The notes beneath the pieces were generated by a model. It ran no database searches, was not told where the DNA came from, and saw nothing but the letters and a program-made list of their open reading frames with translations. This document shows, one piece after another, positions 7,496 to 15,957 of a DNA stretch of 55,179 bases. The position numbers and the translations under genes were made by a program. How positions within the stretch are numbered: position 1 is the stretch's first letter; every line of letters starts with the position of its first letter. Location of the stretch: assembly GCA_036263035.1 (NCBI GenBank), contig DATAHR010000139.1:1-55179 (forward strand). Direction: 5' to 3'. The stretch is from JAICYJ01 sp036263035 (GTDB lineage Bacteria > Actinomycetota > Thermoleophilia > Gaiellales > JAICJC01).

Positions 7496-8329
7496 ATGGG
7501 TCATGTCGGCGTCTGCGGATCGATGAACATGGACGTCTTCGCGTACGTCGAGCGACTGCCGCGGCCGGGCGAGACGCTCACCGGCGACCGGCTGCTCTAC
7601 GCGCCGGGCGGCAAGGGCGCGAACCAGGCGGTGGCGGCCGCGCGCCTCGGTGCGACCGTGTCGTTCCATGCCGCCTGCGGGCGGGACGGCTTCGGCGATC
7701 GCCTGGTCGCCTCGCTGGAGGAGGACGGCATCGACATGACGGGCGTGCGCCGCGTGGAGGACGCCACCGGCGTCGCGATGATCCTCGTCGACCGCGAGGG
7801 GGAGAATGAGATCGTCTTCGTGCCGGGTGCCAATGGGCACGTGACGGCGCCGCCGGCAGACGACCGAGTCGACGTCTGGGTGACACAGGCGGAGATCCCG
7901 GCAGCGGCAGCGAAGGGTGTGCTCGACGCCGCCCGCGCGACCGGGGCCCTGGCGATCGTCAACCCGGCCCCGGCCGGCCGGCTCCCGGCCGATCTGGTTG
8001 CCAGGTTCGACATCGTGGTGGTCAACGAGACCGAGCTGGACGCACTCGGAGGCAACCACGCTCCGACGACGATCCTGACGCTTGGGCGATCAGGCGCGCG
8101 CGTGATGCCGGACGGTCCGGAGCTGCCGGCATTCCCGGCAGATGTCGTCGACACCACCGGCGCCGGCGATGCGCTCGTCGGCGGGCTGGCCGCGGGCCTG
8201 GCTCAGGGCATGCCGGTGCCGGACGCCTTGCGACTGGGCATGGCGGCAGCATCCCTTGCCGTGGAGCACGAGGGGTGCCAGCCGGCGATGCCGCAGCGTC
8301 ACGTCGTCGACCGGCGGCTGGCCGGCTGA
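7496..8329 (+). CDS. rbsK: Ribokinase-like PfkB family carbohydrate kinase
   Basis: A 277-residue kinase that probably phosphorylates ribose at O5. Seen: N-terminal 'GSMNMDVFAYVERLPRPGET', the GGKGANQA sugar-binding motif (from residue 38), and 'DTTGAGDALVGG' with the catalytic Asp near residue 224; all are ribokinase hallmarks. The frame is open further upstream, but the ATG at 7496 is chosen because it aligns with family starts and follows TAGTCT by 8 nt. The nucleoside hydrolase gene starts 11 nt downstream, so the pair would split nucleosides and trap the released ribose. Specificity for ribose rather than another sugar is inferred. Confidence 0.87.
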   Translation: MGHVGVCGSMNMDVFAYVERLPRPGETLTGDRLLYAPGGKGANQAVAAARLGATVSFHAACGRDGFGDRLVASLEEDGIDMTGVRRVEDATGVAMILVDREGENEIVFVPGANGHVTAPPADDRVDVWVTQAEIPAAAAKGVLDAARATGALAIVNPAPAGRLPADLVARFDIVVVNETELDALGGNHAPTTILTLGRSGARVMPDGPELPAFPADVVDTTGAGDALVGGLAAGLAQGMPVPDALRLGMAAASLAVEHEGCQPAMPQRHVVDRRLAG

Positions 8330-8340
8330 GAGGTCCGAGG

Positions 8341-9255
8341 GTGGCGACCCCGATCATCCTCGACTGCGACCCCGGACACGACGATGCGATCGCGATCATG
8401 CTCGCCCTGGCCAGCCCGGAGGTCGAGCTGCTGGGCGTGACGGCGGTTTCCGGCAACGCGCCGCTGCACCACACCCGGGCCAACGCGATCCGTGTCCTCG
8501 ACCACCTGGGGCGCCCGGACATCCCCGTCGCCGCCGGCGCCGACCGTCCGCTGGTTCAAGACCCGTTCACGCCGGGCGACGTGCACGGCCCGACAGGCAT
8601 GGACGGGCCTGACCTGCCGCCGGCCGGCCGCGAGCCGGTCGCCGCCCATGCGATCGACCTGATGGCCGAGCTGGCGCTCGCGCCTGGCGGGCCCGTCACG
8701 CTGGTTGCGACCGGCCCGCTGACCAACGTGGCGCTGTTCGTCGCCCGGCATCCCGACGCCGCGGCGGCGCTCGACCGGGTGGTGTTCATGGGCGGAGCGA
8801 TCGGGCTCGGCAACGTCACACCCGCGGCCGAGTTCAACATCTGGGCCGATCCTGACGCGGCCCGGCGAGTCTGCATCAGCGGGCTGGACGTCACGATGGT
8901 GGGGCTGGACGTCACCCATCATGCGCTGTTCACGCCCGAGCAGACGGAGGCAATCCGTGGGCGGGGCATCGCGGGGCGGCTGACTGCGGAGCTCGTCGAC
9001 TATTACGCGCGGTCACACCCACACATGTCCGGCACCCCGATCCACGACGCCGTGGCAGTCGCCCAGGTGATCGACCCCTCGCAGCTGACCGTGGAGCACT
9101 GCCACGTCGACGTCGACTGCGGGCCGGTCAGCCGCGGGCGGACGCTCGTCGACCAGTTCCACATCACGGGACGGGAACCGAACGTTCACGTGGCGACGGC
9201 CATCGACCCCGGGTTCACGGACTGGATGGCAGAGCGGATCGCCTCGCTCGGCTGA
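8341..9255 (+). CDS. Inosine/uridine-preferring nucleoside hydrolase
   Basis: Hydrolyses ribonucleosides to base and ribose. Seen: the calcium-binding N-terminal motif 'DCDPGHDDA' (Asp-8, 10, 14, 15), 'VTAVSGNAPL', 'VATGPLTNVALF', 'VFMGGAIGLGNVTPAAEFNIWADPDAA', and the C-terminal 'HDAVAVAQV' Asp ligand. Length (304) is normal. GTG start at 8341 is chosen because it begins the conserved core and lies 11 nt after the ribokinase stop; the frame is open further upstream but without family similarity. Forms an operon with the kinase for nucleoside salvage or use as a carbon source. Confidence 0.94.
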   Translation: MATPIILDCDPGHDDAIAIMLALASPEVELLGVTAVSGNAPLHHTRANAIRVLDHLGRPDIPVAAGADRPLVQDPFTPGDVHGPTGMDGPDLPPAGREPVAAHAIDLMAELALAPGGPVTLVATGPLTNVALFVARHPDAAAALDRVVFMGGAIGLGNVTPAAEFNIWADPDAARRVCISGLDVTMVGLDVTHHALFTPEQTEAIRGRGIAGRLTAELVDYYARSHPHMSGTPIHDAVAVAQVIDPSQLTVEHCHVDVDCGPVSRGRTLVDQFHITGREPNVHVATAIDPGFTDWMAERIASLG

Positions 9256-9320
9256 ACCACTCGGGCATGGCTCATCGCCCGGCCGGGTACGCCAAAGCTT
9301 CCCGACAAGGTGGTGCACCA

Positions 9321-9500
9321 ATGACCGATCTTCCAGGCGCCGAGACGACGGGCGACGACCGCGAGGAGCGGATTCGCCGGCGCGCGTACGAGATCTCCCA
9401 GCAGGAGGACGCCGGCTCGCCCGAGGAGAACTGGCAGCGCGCGGAGCGCGAGCTGGACCAGTTCGAGGGCGACGGCGGCAGCATCGCGCTCGACGGCTGA
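9321..9500 (+). CDS. DUF2934 small protein (59 aa)
   Basis: A short acidic protein whose core 'REERIRRRAYEISQQEDAG' (key pattern R-x-x-x-IR-x-RAY-x-I) and following 'ENWQRAERELD' match the DUF2934 family (pattern ...RAY.I....G.....W..AE.EL). Function of the family is unknown. ATG at 9321 is preferred; an in-frame extension to 9267 lacks family similarity. It lies 65 nt after the nucleoside hydrolase and before a strong hairpin. Confidence 0.75.
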   Translation: MTDLPGAETTGDDREERIRRRAYEISQQEDAGSPEENWQRAERELDQFEGDGGSIALDG

Positions 9501-9509
9501 GCCGATCGC

Positions 9510-9552
9510 GCGTGCGCCGTCCGGGGCTCCCACCAGGCGCGACGGCGCACGC
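9510..9552 (+). terminator. Hairpin terminator after the DUF2934 gene
   Basis: Perfect 12-bp inverted repeat GCGTGCGCCGTC (9510-9521) and GACGGCGCACGC (9541-9552) with a 19-nt loop, 10 nt after the DUF2934 stop. There is no T-run, as is common for high-GC actinobacterial terminators. Confidence 0.6.
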
Positions 9553-9723
9553 CACCTCCGCCGGGTGAAGGGCAGCCGGTGGCACCGCGGGCCACGCAAG
9601 TGGGAGCCAGGCACACGGTGCACTTCTCACCATACGAGCGGCTCGGCCGGCGTCAAGATGACGCCCGCGAGCGGATCGCGAAAGGGGCGTTTCTCGACCG
9701 CCGCGGCCGGGCACCTGTCTCTC

Positions 9724-10173
9724 ATGCAGCTTGTGCTCGATCGAAGCTTTGCCGCGGTCCCGGAGTCGATCGGCATCGTTCGCCGAGAGGCCGTCGCTGT
9801 CTACGAGAACGGCGGCGGCGATCCATCCCTCACCGGCGATGTCGCGCTGGCAGTGACCGAGGCCACCGCCAACGCCATTCGCCACGCGTATCCGCATCGG
9901 GGCGACGGCCGCATGACCGTGCGCGGCTGGTTCGAGGAGGGACTGTTCATCGTCCAGGTGCTCGACCGGGGCGTCGGCATCGACACCCCCACGCGCGACC
10001 CCGGCTCCCATCTCGGGATCGCGCTGATCGAGCAGCTCGCCGACGCCCAGTTCGCGATGCGGGAGGGCGGCGGCACGGAGGCGCGGCTCGCCTTCCCCCT
10101 CGTAGCCGACGCACGGCCCGCGGAGCGGCTCGCGCCGCTGCCCGCATGGACAGCGCTGCAGCTCGCGGGCTAG
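9724..10173 (+). CDS. RsbW-like anti-sigma factor / serine kinase
   Basis: A 149-residue single-domain GHKL ATPase of the RsbW/SpoIIAB type. These bind a sigma factor or phosphorylate an anti-anti-sigma partner. Seen: N-box 'EATANAIRHAY' (Asn-50), G1 box 'DRGVGID' (81-87), and 'GSHLGIALIEQLAD' as the G2-like segment. ATG at 9724 is chosen because the family N-terminus starts here; upstream in-frame codons code for no recognisable sequence. No sigma factor or STAS partner is adjacent, so the target is elsewhere. A related but degenerate domain sits at the C-terminus of the diguanylate cyclase encoded at 11451-12917. Confidence 0.85.
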   Translation: MQLVLDRSFAAVPESIGIVRREAVAVYENGGGDPSLTGDVALAVTEATANAIRHAYPHRGDGRMTVRGWFEEGLFIVQVLDRGVGIDTPTRDPGSHLGIALIEQLADAQFAMREGGGTEARLAFPLVADARPAERLAPLPAWTALQLAG

Positions 10174-10177
10174 GTAG

Positions 10178-11311
10178 CTAGCCGCGCTCCACGCTCAGCT
10201 CCGGCTCGAGGCCGAGCAGGACGCCGATCCGTCCCGCCTCCTGCTGGAGCGCCGCGCGGGCGACCCGCTTCGTCAGGGTGACCCGCATCTCCAGCCTTCG
10301 GCCGCGCTTCGCCCGCTCCCACAGGCCCGCTGCGACCCCGTCGACCATCACGAAGCGAACACCGGCCGGGCCCTCGTAGCGGCCTCGGCCATGTGCCGCC
10401 ACCAGCGCCCGCACGGCCTGCGGCACCAGCCTGGCGCGGTCGCGGCTGCCCATCACGTAGGCGTCGTACTCGGGTAGCAGCCGCACACCACCGGAGCCGG
10501 CGGCAAACGCGTCGTCGCCGCGCAGCACGAAGGCCTCGCGGCCGTCCACCGCCACCTCGCTGAGCTCGTCCGCGAGGCGGGCGAAGAGGTCACGACATGC
10601 GGCGACCGGGAGCGCCCCGCCGCCGAACCACTCGCTGAAATCCGCCGGCGCGGCCGGGCCATACGCGTGCAGGAACCGGCGGCACGCCTCGGCCAGGGCA
10701 GCGTCCTCGTCCGCGGGCCTCCAACCGTCCACCCACTGGTCGGGACGCGCCAGCGTGATCCTCGCCCCCTGCGGCGGCCCCTGGCAGAGATCCTCGAGGA
10801 AGAAGGCGAAGCCGGACCGGAGGCGGTCGCGATGCCTCCTGCCCGCACGGCTCGCGACGGCGTCCGCAAGCTCGTCCCGGCGGAGGCACCGCCCGTCGAG
10901 GGCATCCCACACGGCCGCGCGCATCTCTGCCGCCTCCTCCGCAGTGAGGCCGGGATGCAGCTTCCCGGCCGGATCGCGCCAGGGCGGCAGACTGCCATCG
11001 CCGCCCGTGGTCACAGCCCGGCGCGCGGCCATCCACAGCGCCACGTCTCCCGCCGGATGCAGGTGCAGCGTGCCGCGGATCGTCCACGCCTTAACCAGCT
11101 CACGCGTTTCCCACATCGCCGCCCGCACGTCCGCCTGCCGCAGCCCGTCGATGCGCGCGGCGAGCTGCTGCTCGGTGGACGCCTGCACCTGCGCCTGAAG
11201 GCCGCACACGGCCCGCGCGACGTCGATCGCCGAGCCGGCGGACGCACGCTCGAGCAGGTGCGACCGCTGCAGCCGCCGCCTGAAGGCCTGCTGCCACCCG
11301 ATCGCGGTCAT
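10178..11311 (-). CDS. Winged-helix DNA-binding domain protein (HTH_42 / AlkX-YcaQ type)
   Basis: A 377-residue protein of the winged-helix family pfam06224, which includes DNA glycosylases that repair crosslinks (AlkX/AlkZ, YcaQ). Seen: 'ARAVCGLQAQVQ' near residue 30-45 and 'VKAWTIRGTLHLHPAGDVALW' near residue 70, the family signature (QxQ-like catalytic motif is QAQ here), plus 'LLPEYDAYVMGSRDRARLV' in the C-terminal half. It is convergent with the RsbW-like gene (4-bp gap). TAGCCT lies 9 nt upstream of the ATG. A DNA-repair role is probable from family knowledge but not proven. Confidence 0.82.
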   Translation of the reverse strand: MTAIGWQQAFRRRLQRSHLLERASAGSAIDVARAVCGLQAQVQASTEQQLAARIDGLRQADVRAAMWETRELVKAWTIRGTLHLHPAGDVALWMAARRAVTTGGDGSLPPWRDPAGKLHPGLTAEEAAEMRAAVWDALDGRCLRRDELADAVASRAGRRHRDRLRSGFAFFLEDLCQGPPQGARITLARPDQWVDGWRPADEDAALAEACRRFLHAYGPAAPADFSEWFGGGALPVAACRDLFARLADELSEVAVDGREAFVLRGDDAFAAGSGGVRLLPEYDAYVMGSRDRARLVPQAVRALVAAHGRGRYEGPAGVRFVMVDGVAAGLWERAKRGRRLEMRVTLTKRVARAALQQEAGRIGVLLGLEPELSVERG

Positions 11312-11450
11312 CGGCTGCGAAGGCTAGAGCATCCCTACGCCGTCCCTCGAACGGGGGATGCCCGGGTCGAAAACCAGTGCCACGCTTCCTTCCGGTCTAG
11401 GTGCAAGGAGTTTCAACACGGCTGCCGTATCTGCAAGGGTGAGGAGGCAC

Positions 11451-12917
11451 GTGGGCGAGCCAAGCATCGGCCTCGTCGCCCGTTCGGGCAGGGCGGGCGA
11501 GAGGCTGCGCTGGGTCGTGCGGCTGCCCGGCTGGCTGCGCGTCGGCCTGCTGGCCGACGCCGAGGCCGTGCGGCGAATCACCGCGTTCACGCTCTACTGC
11601 CTGTTTGTCCCGCTCGCATTCCTGCTCGAGCTGGTGAGCGGCGGCGCCACCGACCATCCGGCGCTCGTCGCGGCCACCACCGTCTTCCTTGTGGCACAGG
11701 CTGCTGCGACGTGGCTGATCCGGCCGATGCCCGATGCAGGCTGGCTGTTCCTGATCGCGGCCATCCCCGCGTCGTTCGTCGCCTACGCGTACGCAAGCAT
11801 CACCGCCGGGGAGGCGCTCAGCATCGTGCTGGTGGTGCCGGTGGCCTGGGTGGCCGTCTTTCTGTCCGTGCGGATGGTGACCGCGTCGGTGACCCTGAAC
11901 GCGCTCGCGCTCGCGTGGCCCGCGCTCGTGGAGAGCACGGCCGGGCACTGGCTGACGTTCGCCGTGCGCGGCCTGACGCTCGCCGTGATCGCCTTTGCCC
12001 TGCACCTGCTCGTGGTCGCCCTGCGCCGGGCGCAGCACCAGGCCGAGCGGCGTGCCGACCTCGATGCGGCGACGGGCCTCGTCTCCCGCGCCCGCATGCT
12101 CGACATCCTGGACACGGTTCCGCTCGACAGGGCTCGCTCAGCCGGCGTGATCGTGCTCGACATCGACCACTTCAAGCAGGTCAACGACCGGTACGGCCAC
12201 CTTGCCGGCGATCAGGCGCTCCGCGACGTCGCGCAGGTGCTGCAGGTTGTTGTCCGCGAAGACGACGTCCTCGCCAGATGGGGTGGCGAGGAGTTTCTGC
12301 TCCTGCTGCCGGGCATCGCGGAGCACGAGCTCGCGGCGGCCGCGGAGAAGCTGCGCAAGGCGGTCGAGGATCATCCGTTCCTGCTCGAGGGCGCCCGAGT
12401 GGCGCTGACCATCTCGGTGGGCGCCGCAGCCGCGCGGCCCGGGGCGGCAATGCGGACGGTGGTCGCAGCTGCCGACGACGCGCTCTATCAGGCGAAGCGC
12501 GCCGGCCGAAACCAGACGGTGGTCGCACGGCCGCGAGTGAACCACATCGCCGTCCGCGGCGTGGAGCAGCTCGACGCCGCGCGGCGGGCGGTCGAAGAGG
12601 CGGCGCACCGTGCCGCGCTCCCGGCCGATCAGACGCTGGACGCGGTGATCGCGGTCAGCGAGGCCTGCATGCGGCTGCTCCCCGAGGACGGCTGCGACGC
12701 GGAGCTGGCGGTGACGATCCACGACCGTCCCGAGACCTTCACGATCCTGGTGGAGGATCGAGCCGGCCGCCGGCGGACGCCGCGAACCGACGACCTGAAC
12801 GTCGCCATCCTCGGCCGGGTGGGAGATGAGATCCGGTTCGACGAGCGGGACGCCGTCAGCGAGGTGCGCATCGTCTTTGCGAAGGCCGAGGCCGGCGCCC
12901 CGGTTCACGTGGCTTAA
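11451..12917 (+). CDS. Membrane diguanylate cyclase with RsbW-like C-terminal domain
   Basis: A 488-residue protein that should make c-di-GMP. Layout: about six membrane segments (residues 43-190), a GGDEF domain (about 200-358) with active-site GGEEF (278-282) and an inhibitory I-site REDD (269-272), then about 110 extra residues (370-480). The extra part ('RRAVEEAAHRAALPADQTLDAVIAVSEACMR', read as E-E-A...V-S-E-A-C) looks like the start of an RsbW-type GHKL domain, but the N-box Asn is replaced and no DxGxG follows, so it is probably a non-catalytic binding domain. GTG start at 11451 follows GAGGAGG (11441-11447), one of the few clear Shine-Dalgarno sites here; the frame is open 93 nt further upstream. 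Confidence 0.88.
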   Translation: MGEPSIGLVARSGRAGERLRWVVRLPGWLRVGLLADAEAVRRITAFTLYCLFVPLAFLLELVSGGATDHPALVAATTVFLVAQAAATWLIRPMPDAGWLFLIAAIPASFVAYAYASITAGEALSIVLVVPVAWVAVFLSVRMVTASVTLNALALAWPALVESTAGHWLTFAVRGLTLAVIAFALHLLVVALRRAQHQAERRADLDAATGLVSRARMLDILDTVPLDRARSAGVIVLDIDHFKQVNDRYGHLAGDQALRDVAQVLQVVVREDDVLARWGGEEFLLLLPGIAEHELAAAAEKLRKAVEDHPFLLEGARVALTISVGAAAARPGAAMRTVVAAADDALYQAKRAGRNQTVVARPRVNHIAVRGVEQLDAARRAVEEAAHRAALPADQTLDAVIAVSEACMRLLPEDGCDAELAVTIHDRPETFTILVEDRAGRRRTPRTDDLNVAILGRVGDEIRFDERDAVSEVRIVFAKAEAGAPVHVA

Positions 12918-12922
12918 CACAA

Positions 12923-12947
12923 ACGGCGTCGCAGGACAACACGCCGT
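12923..12947 (+). terminator. Hairpin after the GGDEF gene
   Basis: Inverted repeat ACGGCGT (12923-12929) and ACGCCGT (12941-12947), 7 bp perfect, loop 11 nt, 6 nt after the stop codon. No T-run. Confidence 0.4.
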
Positions 12948-12974
12948 CAATGTCGCTCTACTACTGTGAGTAGC

Positions 12975-13130
12975 ATGATCACAGTTCTCACAACCGCGCT
13001 GGTCGGTGCGACCGCGCTTCTGCTGGGTAAGCTCAGTGACCCCGTCAGCCGCGACCTCGACACGATGCGCGCGCAGACGGATCTGCGAAACGTGATGACG
13101 CCGCTGTTCGGCGGCCAGTCTGATCGCTAG
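12975..13130 (+). CDS. Small protein with one membrane segment (51 aa)
   Basis: ATG at 12975, TAG at 13128. The product begins MITVLTTALVGATALLLGKL (one hydrophobic helix) followed by a polar tail rich in Asp and Arg that ends FGGQSDR. TACTGT (12962-12967) lies 7 nt before the ATG, the same arrangement as the leaderless genes around it. Nothing in the sequence tells the function. It could be a chance ORF, but the promoter placement and the helix at the N-terminus favour a gene. Confidence 0.4.
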   Translation: MITVLTTALVGATALLLGKLSDPVSRDLDTMRAQTDLRNVMTPLFGGQSDR

Positions 13131-13175
13131 CAGCTCGAGCTCGACATCAGCCGAACCACACGACGGGTACGGGTC

Positions 13176-14504
13176 CTAGCCGGGCCGGCGCTCTGAATGG
13201 CGCTTGCCGGAAGCGCGTCCGTCGCCCGACCGCTCCGGACTCCGGCGCTCCACGGCTCCGCGCAGGGCGCGTGAGGCCGACCTGGGGCTCCCGCCGACTG
13301 CGCGCGCCAGGCCGCGCGCCCGGCGCGGGATGTCCGGCACGCCTCCCAGCGTGGGCAGAAGCAGCATCGCGCCGATGAGGCAGACGCCCGCCGACAGCAG
13401 GTAGACGCCCTGCGCCCCCACCCACTCGACCAGGGGTGCGCCGAGCGCGAACGACAGCGACATCGTCCCCAGCACCACGGCATCGAGAGCCGCCGACACG
13501 CGCGAGCGCACGTGATCGGGGGTGCGCCGCTGGATGATGTTCTGCGCGGCGACGACACCGAAGGCGTCGAACAGCCCCGCCACCGCCATGCCGGCCAGCA
13601 CCGGCCAGAACACGGGCGTCAGGCCGACGACCGCGAGGCCTCCCGCGATCGCAACCAGGCCGCCCACCACCGCGGGTCGCTCGGCACGGCGAGACAGGCC
13701 GCGCCCGAGCAGCGCGCCGACCACGCCGCCGCCGTCCCAGAAGACGGCGATCAGTCCGTACCCGGTGGAACCGACGGCGAACTGCTTCGCGAGCACCACC
13801 TCGGCCACGATCACGGGCCCGATGCCGGCCATGACAAGAGCCCAGGAGACGGTCAGGAGGCGCATCCACGGATCGCGGAGCAGCATGCGGTAGCCGTCCA
13901 TGCTGCTGCCGGCGTGCTCCGCCGGCGCGGCGGTGCGGAACCGGCCCTCGAGGCGCCAGACGAGGGCCGCCGCGCCGGTCAGCGCAACCGCGCTCGCGGC
14001 GAAGACGCCGGCCGGACCGATCACCGCCAGCAGCAGTCCGCCGACGCCGGGGCCGAGCATGAAGCCAGCGCTCTTCCAGGCGCCGGCAAGGCTGTTGGCG
14101 CTGCCGAGGTCGTCGTCGTCGACCAGGTTCGGGATCGCGCCCTGCACTGCCGCAGAGAGCGCGCCCTGCGTCGAGGCGGCCGCGATCATCACCATCACGA
14201 TCGGCGTCAGCCAGCCGAGCAGCGAGAGCGGCACGCACAGGGCGAAGCCGGCAGCGGCGATCAGCGCTGACACGAGCACGACCTGACGGCGGTCGTGCCG
14301 ATCCCCGAGGTGGCCGGAGAATGGCGAGAGCACGGTCGAGACGCCGAAGACAGCGAGCATGGCGCCGGAGACCCACCAGGACGAGCCGCTCAGCTCGTAC
14401 AGCCGCCAGATGAGGGCGGTCATGGCCGCGCCGCGGCCGGCGTACGCGACGCCCTGCGCTACGGCCAGGCGAGTGACGGGTGTGTTGATGCGATCGAGAG
14501 TCAT
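13176..14504 (-). CDS. MFS transporter (drug/siderophore exporter type)
   Basis: A 442-residue major facilitator protein with about 12 hydrophobic segments. Seen: the motif-A loop 'GHLGDRHDRRQVVL' between helices 2 and 3 (near residues 64-77), 'GAIPNLVDDDDLGSANSLAGAWKSAGFMLGPGVGGLLL' region after helix 4-5 (key D-x-x-x-L-x-x-A-N), and 'QNIIQRRTPDHVRSRV' in the second half, as in EntS-like and macrolide exporters. The last 45 residues are Arg-rich and cytoplasmic. Function would be proton-driven export of a small molecule. ATG start at 14504; no Shine-Dalgarno. Substrate unknown. Confidence 0.85.
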   Translation of the reverse strand: MTLDRINTPVTRLAVAQGVAYAGRGAAMTALIWRLYELSGSSWWVSGAMLAVFGVSTVLSPFSGHLGDRHDRRQVVLVSALIAAAGFALCVPLSLLGWLTPIVMVMIAAASTQGALSAAVQGAIPNLVDDDDLGSANSLAGAWKSAGFMLGPGVGGLLLAVIGPAGVFAASAVALTGAAALVWRLEGRFRTAAPAEHAGSSMDGYRMLLRDPWMRLLTVSWALVMAGIGPVIVAEVVLAKQFAVGSTGYGLIAVFWDGGGVVGALLGRGLSRRAERPAVVGGLVAIAGGLAVVGLTPVFWPVLAGMAVAGLFDAFGVVAAQNIIQRRTPDHVRSRVSAALDAVVLGTMSLSFALGAPLVEWVGAQGVYLLSAGVCLIGAMLLLPTLGGVPDIPRRARGLARAVGGSPRSASRALRGAVERRSPERSGDGRASGKRHSERRPG

Positions 14505-14738
14505 GATTGAGGGCAGGGTCGTACGCGGAACCCGCGTCCGGCTGGACGTCTGGGTGAGCCCCTGCTGGGGCTATCGGCGTACCCCGCCATAAAGTTGAAC
14601 GATCAACGGAGCAGATCTATTCCCAACGCGTAGACAGGCCACGTCGTCCCATCCGGCAACGCATTTCCGCGAAGGCAGACAGCACTGCCATGCGTGATCC
14701 GGGTAGGGTTGGCACTGGCCCCTAGCGCGGAGGTTGTC

Positions 14739-15017
14739 ATGAGCATCGTCGTCCGGTTCCATCCGAAGAACCTCACCGCCGAGCAGTACGACGCCGTAAT
14801 ACGTCGCGAAGAGTCCACCGAGACGTATCCGCCAGATGGTAGGGAGTACCACGTCTGCTTCGGCAGGGATGGCGACCTGCAGGTCAGCGAGATTTGGGAC
14901 TCTCTTGAGCACCTCCAAGCCTACGGCCCAATCCTGATGCCGATGCTCGCAGACGCGGGGATCGAGTTCTCGGCGGATCCGGACGTCTTTGAGGTTCACA
15001 GCATCGTCCGGCGCTGA
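14739..15017 (+). CDS. Hypothetical protein, probable dimeric alpha/beta-barrel
   Basis: A 92-residue protein starting MSIVVRFHPKNLTAEQYDAV, with a central 'YHVCFGRDGDLQVSEIWDS' and the tail 'FEVHSIVRR'. The pattern (a strand, then a 'V-x-E-I-W-D-S' strand, a helix, then a C-terminal 'F-E-V-H' strand) fits the dimeric alpha/beta-barrel (antibiotic monooxygenase-like) fold found in many actinobacterial hypothetical proteins. ATG at 14739 follows GGAGG by 7 nt and is preferred over an in-frame ATG 45 nt upstream. Function unknown. Confidence 0.65.
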   Translation: MSIVVRFHPKNLTAEQYDAVIRREESTETYPPDGREYHVCFGRDGDLQVSEIWDSLEHLQAYGPILMPMLADAGIEFSADPDVFEVHSIVRR

Positions 15018-15098
15018 GGCGAAGAAACAGGAACCGCATGGCTAGGCGCCAAACGTCGTGGTTGACGCGAACCTACGGGGTGTCGTCCGTATGTGAGG

Positions 15099-15171
15099 AG
15101 CCGGGAGCGGGACTCGAACCCGCGGCCGTTCGCTTACAAGGCGAGCGCTCTACCAGCTGAGCTATCCCGGC
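15099..15171 (-). tRNA. tRNA-Thr (anticodon TGT)
   Basis: 73-nt tRNA on the minus strand. Acceptor stem GCCGGGA/TCCCGGC pairs fully, D-stem GCTC/GAGC, T-arm GCGGG-TTCGAGT-CCCGC. The anticodon loop is CTTGTAA, giving TGT (Thr, ACA codon); the first pair of the anticodon stem is a C-A mismatch. The 3' CCA is not encoded. TAGAAT (plus 15181-15186) lies 9 nt upstream of the 5' end as a likely -10 box, so the tRNA probably has its own promoter between it and sigH. Confidence 0.95.
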
Positions 15172-15210
15172 GCCCGGCCGATTCTACCGATCTCGATCTC
15201 GACTGGAGGG

Positions 15211-15879
15211 TCAGGCCGACACGCGGCGCGACTGGAGGTGCGCCAGCACCTTGCGCTTGACGCGCTGGAGGGCGTTGTCGACCGTCTTCGGATCGCAATC
15301 GAGCAGCTCGCCGATCTCCTCGTAGCTGCGCCCCTCCAGGTAGCACGTCAGCACCTGGGACTCGAGCCCCGAGAGCGCCGTGCTCAGGCAGCCGAGCAGG
15401 CTCTGGAGCTCCTCGGTCGAGATCACGCAGCTTGCGGGATCGTCGACGGCCGGCCCGGGCAGGGCGTCTCCGAGCGTGCAGTCGGCCTCCGACTCCTGCC
15501 CTGCAGGCGTGTGGCTGAAGGAGACGTAGCTGTTCAGCGGTGCGTGCTTGAACCGCGTGGCGGTCTTGATCGCCGTGATGATCTGCCTGGTTATGCAGAG
15601 TTCGGCGAACGAGCGGAACGACGTGTCCTTGTCGGCACGGTAGTCCCGAACCGCCTTGTACAAGCCGACCAGGCCCTCCTGGATGAGGTCGTGCGAGTCG
15701 CCGCCTGCCAGGAAGTAGGAGCTCGCCTTCAGCCGCACGAACCCCTCGTAGCGGCGAATGATGGTGTCCATCGCCCGCTCGTCGCCGTTGCGCGCAGCGG
15801 CGATCACCGCCACCTCCCCCGTGTCGCGCCACACCCGAGGGTGCACCTGCCTCGCCAGCGCTGCGTTCGACCTAGACAC
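15211..15879 (-). CDS. sigH: RNA polymerase sigma factor, SigH (Spo0H) type
   Basis: A 222-residue sigma-70 family protein. Seen: region 2 'AMDTIIRRYEGFVRLKASSYFLAGGDSHDLIQEGLVGLYKAVRDY' (key D-L-I-Q-E-G) including the core-binding and -10 recognition helices 'SFRSFAELCITRQIITAIKTATRFKH', and region 4 'LESQVLTCYLEGRSYEEIGELLDCDPKTVDNALQRVKRKV'. This spacing and the 'LAGGDSHDLIQEG' motif are those of Bacillus SigH/Spo0H rather than of SigA or ECF factors. Its position after yacP matches the Bacillus order. It has its own TTGACA/TATGCT promoter with a palindrome near the start point. Role: transition-phase or stress regulation is likely; sporulation cannot be inferred. Confidence 0.92.
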   Translation of the reverse strand: MSRSNAALARQVHPRVWRDTGEVAVIAAARNGDERAMDTIIRRYEGFVRLKASSYFLAGGDSHDLIQEGLVGLYKAVRDYRADKDTSFRSFAELCITRQIITAIKTATRFKHAPLNSYVSFSHTPAGQESEADCTLGDALPGPAVDDPASCVISTEELQSLLGCLSTALSGLESQVLTCYLEGRSYEEIGELLDCDPKTVDNALQRVKRKVLAHLQSRRVSA

Positions 15880-15957
15880 CCTGCACCTCCGACCGGGAAG
15901 AGGTTCCGATCACTCGAAACGGGACGAATGACGACGTCATAACCGTGAAGCTGAACG

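Noticed and set aside
10667..12829. 720-codon open frame on the plus strand
   Set aside because: Shadow of the winged-helix gene (antisense) and of the GGDEF gene (other frame); extreme Arg/Ala/Gly content.
14557..14572. Small palindrome AGCCCC-tgct-GGGGCT upstream of the MFS gene
   Set aside because: Six GC pairs are easily found by chance at this GC content, and it is not placed at a clear promoter or gene end.
15099..15171. tRNA-Thr as an integration site of a mobile element
   Set aside because: No integrase gene and no repeat of the tRNA 3' end was seen in the window; neighbours are housekeeping genes.
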